From assembly GCF_001931685.1 (NCBI RefSeq), contig NZ_MOOY01000001.1, positions 186,001 to 250,000 of the forward strand: a stretch of 64,000 nt of DNA, read 5' to 3'. This document shows positions 57,788-64,000 of the stretch, in pieces. Each line of letters begins with the position of its first letter. Positions within the stretch are counted from its first letter, which is position 1. The notes below the pieces were generated by a model that was given only the letters and a program-made list of their open reading frames with translations, had not been told where the DNA came from and ran no database searches. Source of the DNA: Pararhizobium arenae (GTDB lineage Bacteria > Pseudomonadota > Alphaproteobacteria > Rhizobiales > Rhizobiaceae). Made by a program: the position numbers and the translations under genes.

Positions 57788-58684
57788 ATGACGCTCAAGC
57801 TTATCGGTCTTGCTCTTTTGTTCACGCTTCCAGCCGCTGCCGCGCATGCCGCGTGTCCCGCATTGACGGAGATTGCGGAGGCGACCAATGCGGGGAACGA
57901 GACGCTGGCCAGGCGGATTGCACAGGACCGCGACAGAAGCGGGTGCAGCCCGGACGAAGCGGCCCTGATTGACCGGATCGCGGCGCTTTCGACCTTCAAC
58001 CGCATCGTTGCAGCGGTCGGCGCAGGCGCAAATCTGGCCGGCTTCGAAAGCGAGCTCCATTCCCTGATCAAGGAGACGGCGGCCCCTTGGCAGGTGCTGG
58101 ATGCGCTCGGCGACATCAATCGCGACCGAAAGGATTATGCGGCGGCGGCGCGATACTACCAGATGGCACTCGAGGACAGCGACAACCGAACGCTGACGCC
58201 TGACTGGATGGCGCCGGATGCCGCCTATATCGCCCGGCTGGACCGAATGGCGACAGAGATGCGGCTTGCGGCGCCGGAACCGGTGAAGCTTGCAATGCGC
58301 GGTGCCTGCAAAGTGAATTTTCGCGGGGTTGCCCTCAAAAAGAAGGCGACACCGGTGCGGTATGTTTTCGGTACGGCGGAGTTCACGCCGCAAGGGATCG
58401 AGTCTGCCAAAGACCTCTCCGAATGCCTGAAATCGGTAAAGCCCAAGGCGATCACGCTGATCGGCCATACGGATACGATCGGCTCGTCCGCCAATAATCG
58501 CGCGCTGTCGGTGGCGCGGGCGGAAGCACTCGCGAGCTACCTGGTCGCGGAGGGCTATCCGGGTCAGTGGCAGGTGGTGGGCAAGGGCGAGGATGAGCCT
58601 TTCAAACCGGATGACGCCAGTGCCTATGACGAAGAGATGCTGAACCAGCTGAACCGCCGCGTTGAAGTCGATCTGGAGCCATGA
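57788..58684 (+). CDS. Secreted OmpA-domain protein
   Basis: 298 residues. Signal peptide (LIGLALLFTLPAAAAHAAC; the Cys after AHA is at the mature end but is not a strict lipobox). The N-terminal half is helical with a short TPR-like segment (DYAAAARYYQMALEDS). The C-terminal half is an OmpA/MotB peptidoglycan-binding domain: FGTAEFTPQGIESAKDLSEC, ITLIGHTDTIGSSANNRALS, ARAEALASYLVAEG, and NRRVEVDL. It probably anchors the operon's machinery to the cell wall. 11 bases after the cytochrome gene; its stop overlaps the next frame. Confidence 0.85.
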   Translation: MTLKLIGLALLFTLPAAAAHAACPALTEIAEATNAGNETLARRIAQDRDRSGCSPDEAALIDRIAALSTFNRIVAAVGAGANLAGFESELHSLIKETAAPWQVLDALGDINRDRKDYAAAARYYQMALEDSDNRTLTPDWMAPDAAYIARLDRMATEMRLAAPEPVKLAMRGACKVNFRGVALKKKATPVRYVFGTAEFTPQGIESAKDLSECLKSVKPKAITLIGHTDTIGSSANNRALSVARAEALASYLVAEGYPGQWQVVGKGEDEPFKPDDASAYDEEMLNQLNRRVEVDLEP

Positions 58685-58686
58685 CG

Positions 58687-60213
58687 ATGCTGCGTCGCGC
58701 TTTGCTGACGGCCTTCCTTGCCGCCACTGTCTATCATCCGGCGCTTGCCGCCACCCGCGCCCTTGTCATCGGCGTGGATGCGTATCCGCATGAGGTGAGC
58801 CTTGAAGGCGCGGTGAAAGACGCTCGCGATGTGGCAACGGCGCTTCAGGGGGCCGGGGTCCGTGAGATCGTGACGTTTTACGACGCACAAGCGCGCAAGG
58901 ACGATATCCGCGCAGCCTGGACCGGGCTGGTCGCTGCTTCTGCGACGGGTGATACGATCATCCTCACCTATGCCGGCCACGGCTCCCAGATGCCGGAGCT
59001 GGTGGCAGGCGACGAGGAAGACGGGCTGGATGAATTTTTGCAGCTTCCCGGTTTCGACCGCGCGCGGGCACAGGAAACCGAGCAAGAGATTATCGTCGAC
59101 AATGAGCTGAATGCCTGGTTCTCCGAGGCGGAGGCCAAGGGTGTTCGTGTGCTTTTCGTCTCCGACAGCTGCCACTCCGGCGGGATGAGCCGGTCGGTGA
59201 CCGGCAAGACGCGGCTTGCGTCTGCGGTCACCGTCAAGCTCGCCCCACCGTCACAGGAAGCATCCAGTGGTGCTGCGATCCGGGAAGTGAATTTCCGGGA
59301 GGTGACGGTGTTGGCCGCATCACTCGAAAGCCAGCCTTCACCCGAGGTAATTATCGAAGGCGAACCGCGGGGCGCCCTGAGCTGGAGTTTCGCGCGCGCT
59401 GTCGAAGGTGCGGCGGATCGCAACGGGGACGGAAGGATTTCGCGGATCGAGCTTGAAGACTACGTGTTCGCCAACGTCAAGCATCAGTCGGAAGCGCTGC
59501 AGGTGCCGAATTTCATGCCGCAACTCGCGCGTTCGGCCGAAGAGGTGTTGTTGCCGATCGGCCCGGATGGGGCCGCAATGACCGAAGAGCAGGCGGGCAA
59601 GACGGCTGCCGAACTCGGCTGGCAGAACCGGTTGGCGCTCGATGTCGGCGGTGCGGATGTATCGCTGCAGCACGTCGGCGGTACCGGCGTGCCTTATCGC
59701 TGGGACGCCGCGAGCGGCGTTTTCTTCACGCCCAACGGAGATGTGGCCGGCGAGAATGTCGATCCCGACACCCTGCAGGGTGTGGTCGACAAGTTCGTGC
59801 TGCTCGACTTTCTGAAGGTGCTCGCGAGCCGCAATCCGGGCGAGGTTTCGCTCGCCCCATCAAAGGATATCTACGCGAAAGGCGACCGGATCGCCTTCGA
59901 AGCACCGGCGAGCCGCTATCGTAATACGGTGGTCTTCAATCTCGCGAATACCGGCGAGGTGCAACTGCTCGACGTGCAGCAGGAGGGCACCGAAAGCCAC
60001 GTCTTCAAGCTGACTGATCTGGAGGTCGTGGAACCGTTTGGCGCCGATCATCTCGTGGTGATCTCGACCAACGAGCCGATCGATGCGATTGCGGCGCTTC
60101 TGGCGCAAAATAAAGTCGATGCGGAAAGCCTGCTGCAACTCCTTCTTTCTCGGCTCGACGGCAAGGAAGCCGCTGTCGCGATCCAGCCGCTCTATACGAG
60201 GGAGAGGGTGTGA
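58687..60213 (+). CDS. Secreted metacaspase-like (C14) protein
   Basis: 508 residues. Signal peptide LLTAFLAATVYHPALAA, then a caspase-fold domain: ATRALVIGVDAYPHEVSLEGAV with the typical start and AVKDARDVATAL, catalytic His in LTYAGHGSQM (about residue 98), catalytic Cys in FVSDSCHSGGM (about 162). An acidic insert GDEEDGLDEFL follows the His, as in metacaspases. EF-hand-like DRNGDGRISRIE (about 250) may bind calcium. The C-terminal 120 residues resemble DUF4384 (DRIAFEAPASRYRNTVVFNL). Arg/Lys-directed cleavage is inferred from the family. ATG 58681 overlapping the previous stop is an alternative start. Confidence 0.84.
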   Translation: MLRRALLTAFLAATVYHPALAATRALVIGVDAYPHEVSLEGAVKDARDVATALQGAGVREIVTFYDAQARKDDIRAAWTGLVAASATGDTIILTYAGHGSQMPELVAGDEEDGLDEFLQLPGFDRARAQETEQEIIVDNELNAWFSEAEAKGVRVLFVSDSCHSGGMSRSVTGKTRLASAVTVKLAPPSQEASSGAAIREVNFREVTVLAASLESQPSPEVIIEGEPRGALSWSFARAVEGAADRNGDGRISRIELEDYVFANVKHQSEALQVPNFMPQLARSAEEVLLPIGPDGAAMTEEQAGKTAAELGWQNRLALDVGGADVSLQHVGGTGVPYRWDAASGVFFTPNGDVAGENVDPDTLQGVVDKFVLLDFLKVLASRNPGEVSLAPSKDIYAKGDRIAFEAPASRYRNTVVFNLANTGEVQLLDVQQEGTESHVFKLTDLEVVEPFGADHLVVISTNEPIDAIAALLAQNKVDAESLLQLLLSRLDGKEAAVAIQPLYTRERV

Positions 60214-60215
60214 CG

Positions 60216-61775
60216 ATGGGCTTGATCCGGTGCCTCGCGATGACACTCGGCTTCTCGGCCGGTCTCTGTTGCACGGTTCCCGCGGTGGCCGCGGATCGCG
60301 CCTTGGTCATTGGTATCGGAACATATGAAAATCTGCTGGAAGAAATGTTTCTTCACGGGCCGAAAAATGACGTCAGAGCCGTCTCCGCCCTCCTGACCGG
60401 GACCCTCGGCTTCAAGCCGGGCGGCATACGTCTCCTGACGGATCAGCAGGCCACGAAGACCGAGATGCTGTCTTCCATACGGGAGTGGCTGATCGACGGC
60501 ACACAAGCCGGCGACCGCGTTTTCCTCTATTTCTCCGGCCATGGGCTTCAGGTGAAGGATGAAAGCGGCGACGAAGAGGACGGGATGGACGAGGCCATCT
60601 CGACCTACGATCTCAAGGCTGGCGATGATGACTGGACGAATGTCATTCTTGACGACGAACTGGAACCCCTCATCGCCGAGATGAAGGGCAGGGCGGTTAC
60701 ACTGGTCATCGATGCCTGCCACTCCGGCACCATCTCCCGTTCGCTCTCGCCACAGGCAGCCTCGGGGGTAAAGGGCACACGCTATCTGCCGCGGCCGTTT
60801 GCGCCAGCACGCAAGCCCGCGACACGCGGCCTGCGCATCGATCTCGGCGTCATCGATAAGCCGGAACCGCTGGCTGAGGCGGGTGTAACGGTCTGGAGTG
60901 CCGCAGCACCTTATCAGGTCGCCTGGGATGATGTGAGGCTTCCGATCGAAGATCGGCACGGCGTTTTCACCGCGGCTTTCATCGAGGGATATCGCCCTGA
61001 GACCTCGGATGGTAACGCAAACGGTCTGATCAGCAATGCCGAGCTTCTTGAGTATGTAACCAGCCAGTCCAAGGCCTATTGCCAGACGCAGGACGCTTGT
61101 GACGATATCGATCCGCAGCTTGAGACGACACCGCAGGTGCTGGGGGCGGCCGTCGTGAAGCCTGAATCCGTCATCGAAACGCCCGCGCAGCCGGACATCA
61201 ATCGGGAGGAGACCGAACCGGATGAGGGTCGTGTTTACGAGGACGTGAAGACGGAGGCGGTTGTGGCACCGGTCTATGTTGCTGCCGATCCGCTTTCGAA
61301 TATCGGCGATATCCTGGGCCGGGAGAATAGAGGCGACGTCGCCATCAGTCTCCAGCCGGGTCCGGAACTCCAATCGGGTGAGGCTTTCACGATCTCCGTG
61401 ACAAGCCGCCATGACGGCCAACTCGTTCTGTTGGATGTCGACGGGAAGGGCATGGCAACGCAGATCTTCCCGAATACCCTGGCCCGGAAGATCACACCTC
61501 TGACCGCGGGGCAGCCCCTGACGATACCGGACGCGTACTACGGCTTCGATTTCGAGGCGGAAGGCGAAGGCGAGAACATGCTCGTTGCGATTGTCGTCGG
61601 AGATGATGTCGATCTGACGCCTCTCGCGCCCAAGGAGCAGGGGCTTTCTGACCCGATAAAGGCACGAGAAGCGTTGAGCGAGATCGTGGCGCGGTTGAGG
61701 AAGGTTTGGACCGGCGATGCGGAGAACCGAGGCACGCTCTGGTATGCGGGCACGTTGAGATATCGCATCCGCTGA
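60216..61775 (+). CDS. Second secreted metacaspase-like (C14) protein
   Basis: 519 residues, paralogous to the preceding gene. Signal peptide CLAMTLGFSAGLCCTVPAVAA, caspase domain with ADRALVIGIGTYENL, catalytic His in LYFSGHGLQV (about 109), the acidic insert GDEEDGMDEAI, and catalytic Cys in LVIDACHSGTISRS (about 168). An EF-hand-like DGNANGLISNAELLEY follows. A Glu/Pro-rich linker leads to a DUF4384-like domain (GQLVLLDVDGKGMATQIFPN). The frame may begin at GTG 60210, which overlaps the previous stop; ATG 60216 has gagaggg at better spacing. Last gene of the operon. Confidence 0.84.
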   Translation: MGLIRCLAMTLGFSAGLCCTVPAVAADRALVIGIGTYENLLEEMFLHGPKNDVRAVSALLTGTLGFKPGGIRLLTDQQATKTEMLSSIREWLIDGTQAGDRVFLYFSGHGLQVKDESGDEEDGMDEAISTYDLKAGDDDWTNVILDDELEPLIAEMKGRAVTLVIDACHSGTISRSLSPQAASGVKGTRYLPRPFAPARKPATRGLRIDLGVIDKPEPLAEAGVTVWSAAAPYQVAWDDVRLPIEDRHGVFTAAFIEGYRPETSDGNANGLISNAELLEYVTSQSKAYCQTQDACDDIDPQLETTPQVLGAAVVKPESVIETPAQPDINREETEPDEGRVYEDVKTEAVVAPVYVAADPLSNIGDILGRENRGDVAISLQPGPELQSGEAFTISVTSRHDGQLVLLDVDGKGMATQIFPNTLARKITPLTAGQPLTIPDAYYGFDFEAEGEGENMLVAIVVGDDVDLTPLAPKEQGLSDPIKAREALSEIVARLRKVWTGDAENRGTLWYAGTLRYRIR

Positions 61776-61846
61776 CCGGCCGCCCTCTGTCGCTGCGTCG
61801 CCCGCTTCTCCGCCAATTGCCCGCTGTTCCTTGTCGCCGAATGCAA

Positions 61847-61880
61847 ACAGGCCCCGCCAAGGTGCGCGGGGCCTGTCGCT
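61847..61880 (-). terminator. Terminator for the aap operon
   Basis: A perfect 11-bp stem (acaggccccgc at 61847-61857, complement at 61866-61876) between the convergent metacaspase and aapP genes. On the minus strand a short T run follows, so it most probably ends aap transcription. Confidence 0.75.
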
Positions 61881-61904
61881 GTGATTTTAACCGAGCGTTT
61901 GGTC

Positions 61905-62678
61905 TCAGTGCAGGATCTGGCTGAGGAACAGCTTGGTGCGATCGTGCTGCGGATTGTCGAAGAATTCGGCAGGCGAGTTCTGTTCGACGATCTGGCCTTG
62001 GTCCATGAAGATGACCCGGTTCGCCACCTGACGCGCAAAGCCCATTTCGTGGGTGACGCAGAGCATTGTCATGCCTTCTTCGGCGAGCGATACCATCGTA
62101 TCCAGCACTTCCTTGACCATTTCCGGGTCGAGTGCCGAGGTCGGCTCGTCAAACAGCATGATCTTTGGCTTCATGCACAGCGAGCGGGCGATCGCCACGC
62201 GCTGCTGCTGGCCACCGGAAAGCTGGCCCGGATACTTGTTTGCCTGTTCCGGTATCTTGACGCGCTTGAGGTAGTGCATCGCTACCTCTTCGGCTTCCTT
62301 CTTCGGCATCTTGCGCACCCATATCGGGGCGAGCGTGCAGTTTTCGAGGATCGTCAGGTGCGGGAAGAGGTTGAAGTGCTGGAACACCATGCCGACTTCC
62401 CGGCGCACTTCGTCGATCTTCTTCAGGTCGTTGGTCAGCTCGATGCCGTCAACGATGATCTGGCCCTTCTGGTGCTCCTCCAGCCGGTTGATGCAGCGGA
62501 TCATCGTCGATTTGCCGGAACCGGAAGGACCGGCGATGACGATGCGCTCGCCTTTCATCACCTTGAGATTGATATCCCGCAGAACGTGGAAATCACCGTA
62601 CCATTTGTTCATGCCGATGATTTCGACTGCGACGTCGGTGGCCGAGACCTGCAGTTTCTGGATGGCTTCGTTCGCCAT
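61905..62678 (-). CDS. aapP: General L-amino-acid ABC transporter ATPase AapP
   Basis: 257 residues of the polar-amino-acid ABC ATPase class: Walker [20 protein letters not shown]-loop [13 protein letters not shown], signature [15 protein letters not shown], Walker [16 protein letters not shown] and switch His in VTHEMGF. In Rhizobium the AapJQMP system imports a broad range of L-amino acids. Start ATG 62678 behind ggggg; the longer frame overlaps aapM. 13 bases after aapM. Confidence 0.95.
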   Translation of the reverse strand: MANEAIQKLQVSATDVAVEIIGMNKWYGDFHVLRDINLKVMKGERIVIAGPSGSGKSTMIRCINRLEEHQKGQIIVDGIELTNDLKKIDEVRREVGMVFQHFNLFPHLTILENCTLAPIWVRKMPKKEAEEVAMHYLKRVKIPEQANKYPGQLSGGQQQRVAIARSLCMKPKIMLFDEPTSALDPEMVKEVLDTMVSLAEEGMTMLCVTHEMGFARQVANRVIFMDQGQIVEQNSPAEFFDNPQHDRTKLFLSQILH

Positions 62679-62691
62679 GTCATTCCCCCTG

Positions 62692-63843
62692 TTATTGTTT
62701 GTGGCCACGGTCAAGCACACGTTCCATGAAACCGGAATAGCGCGACATGCCGAAGCAGAAAAGCCAGAATATGAAGCCGGCAAAGACAAGTCCAGTCAAC
62801 GGCGTGACGGGAGACGCCCAGTTCGCATCCGAGAAGTTGAGGCGAACGATGCCGAGAAGGTCGAACATCGAGATGATCGAGACAAGAGACGTATCCTTGA
62901 ACATGCCGATGAAGGTGTTGACGATTCCGGGAATGACCAGCTTCAGCGCCTGCGGCAGAACGATGAGGCGCATCTTCTGCCAGTAGCTGAGGCCGAGGGA
63001 GTCCGCGCCTTCAGACTGCCCTTTCGGGATCGCCTGCAGACCGCCGCGCACCACTTCCGCCATATACGCGGAAGCAAAGAGCGAGACGCCGATCAGGGCA
63101 CGCAGGAACTTGTCGACAGTCATGCCCGGCGGCATGAACAGCGGCAGCATCACGCTTGCCATGAACAGAACCGTGATCAACGGAATACCGCGCACGATTT
63201 CAATGAAGGCGGTGCAGAGAATCCGGATGACCGGCATCTTGGATCGCCTGCCGAGCGCCAGCAGGATGCCAAGCGGCAGCGAGACGACGATGCCGACGAA
63301 GGACAGGATGAGCGTGACCATCAGGCCGCCCCAGAGCGCCGTTTCCACATGCTCCAGACCGAACACGCCGCCAACCAAAAGGAAGAAGGAGACGACAGGC
63401 AGCACCAGGAAGAGCAGGATGGCGTTGATACCCTTGTAGGGCACCTTAGGGATCAGCATCGGGGCGAGCAGGAGCACGAAGAGGACCGCGACCAGCATGG
63501 GCCGCCATCTCTCATCGACCGGATAGCGGCCGAACGCGAACTGATCGAGCTTGGCGCCAACGAAGGCCCAGCAGGCACCGCTCCAGCCTTCCGGCTGGGA
63601 GCCACCCTGCGCGACGGTGGCGCAGACGCCACGTCCGCCGCCCGTCCAGGCGGCATCAATGAACAGCCAGTTGATCATCGGCGGCAGGAACCAGCCGAGA
63701 GCAAGAAGACCTATCAGGGTCAGGACCGTGTCCTTGGGTGTAGCGAAGAGATTTTGCTTCAGCCAGAAGAACGCTCCGGATTCGCTGATCGGAGGCGATG
63801 TGGGACCGAGCATTTCGCTGCGGATGTAACTTTGTGATGTCAT
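62692..63843 (-). CDS. aapM: General L-amino-acid ABC transporter permease AapM
   Basis: 383 residues with about eight membrane helices and the EAA-type loop [25 protein letters not shown] of the HisMQ permease family. The long N-terminal part, with a periplasmic insert rich in Gly/Trp ([20 protein letters not shown]), is characteristic of AapM. It forms the channel with AapQ. Starts 3 bases after the aapQ stop. Confidence 0.95.
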   Translation of the reverse strand: MTSQSYIRSEMLGPTSPPISESGAFFWLKQNLFATPKDTVLTLIGLLALGWFLPPMINWLFIDAAWTGGGRGVCATVAQGGSQPEGWSGACWAFVGAKLDQFAFGRYPVDERWRPMLVAVLFVLLLAPMLIPKVPYKGINAILLFLVLPVVSFFLLVGGVFGLEHVETALWGGLMVTLILSFVGIVVSLPLGILLALGRRSKMPVIRILCTAFIEIVRGIPLITVLFMASVMLPLFMPPGMTVDKFLRALIGVSLFASAYMAEVVRGGLQAIPKGQSEGADSLGLSYWQKMRLIVLPQALKLVIPGIVNTFIGMFKDTSLVSIISMFDLLGIVRLNFSDANWASPVTPLTGLVFAGFIFWLFCFGMSRYSGFMERVLDRGHKQ

Positions 63844-63846
63844 CTC

Positions 63847-64000
63847 TTAGCGCTCCACCAGTGCCATTCTGGCGTTGAACCAGTTCATGAAGACGGATGT
63901 GATCAGGCTGAGAGACAGGTAGACGATCAGCCAGATACTGACGACCTCGACGGATTGGCCCGTCTGGTTGAGGATCGTTCCGCCGACGGCGACGAGATCG
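63847..64000 (-). CDS. aapQ: ABC transporter permease AapQ (3' end only)
   Basis: The window ends inside this gene. The 51 visible C-terminal codons translate to LVAVGGTILNQTGQSVEVV, then SIWLIVYLSLSLITSVFMN and WFNARMALVER, which matches the conserved end of AapQ permeases (last membrane helix and MALVER tail). It is immediately upstream of aapM on the same strand. Confidence 0.9.
   Translation of the reverse strand, partial: DLVAVGGTILNQTGQSVEVVSIWLIVYLSLSLITSVFMNWFNARMALVER

Overview
The window is chromosomal DNA of an alphaproteobacterium, most likely a member of the Rhizobiaceae (Rhizobium/Agrobacterium/Sinorhizobium relatives). The evidence is the dusB(nifR3)-ntrB-ntrC-ntrY-ntrX-dat-hfq-hflX order, a fused ispDF, a pyruvate dehydrogenase E1-beta with its own lipoyl domain next to eno and ftsB, the aapQMP amino-acid transporter genes, and a high-GC codon pattern that leaves long false open frames on the antisense strand. 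Genus and species cannot be fixed from the sequence alone. No rRNA, tRNA, CRISPR, phage or classical IS element was seen. Gene density is high and no gene-free stretch exceeds about 300 bases.

Layout. 1-2.7 kb: a GNAT acetyltransferase and parE, convergent over a shared terminator. 2.9-9.7 kb: a secreted hydrolase, then a tightly coupled five-gene cluster (HAD-UbiA fusion, DprE1-like FAD oxidase, ArnE/F-like small membrane protein, extended SDR, class III aminotransferase) that looks like a pathway for a polyprenyl-phosphate-linked pentose or amino-pentose. 9.8-12.1 kb, minus strand: a secreted caspase-fold/Sel1 protein and a small secreted protein. 12.2-15.9 kb: tpiA, secG, pyrG, GNAT. 16-18.4 kb: a GH32 beta-fructosidase and a lytic-transglycosylase-like lipoprotein. 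18.5-29.8 kb: a VOC protein, kdsA, eno, ftsB, pdhA-pdhB-pdhC, a DUF559 endonuclease gene bracketed by inverted repeats, an SGNH esterase, lpdA and lipA, so the E1, E2, E3 and lipoate-making parts of pyruvate dehydrogenase lie together.

29.9-33.6 kb: a P-loop kinase-like protein, a COQ10/START protein, a secreted hypothetical, and minus-strand cinA and ispDF. 33.8-43.9 kb: the nitrogen-regulation block dusB-ntrBC and ntrYX, then dat, hfq and hflX. 44-46 kb: a small membrane protein, mazG and a deaminase. 46.2-51.1 kb: the sulfite-reduction operon cysG, DUF2849, cysI, DUF934, followed by ferredoxin-NADP reductase. 50.8-52.6 kb, minus strand: a serralysin metalloprotease whose frame has lost its expected stop codon and runs antisense into the reductase gene.

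52.8-61.8 kb: an unusual envelope operon joining a ferric-reductase-like oxidoreductase, a 1086-residue protein with four CXXCH haem-c sites and a DUF4384-like tail, an OmpA-domain protein, and two secreted metacaspase-like proteins that also carry DUF4384-like tails. This is the best candidate in the window for an undescribed system. 61.9-64 kb, minus strand: aapP, aapM and the 3' end of aapQ.
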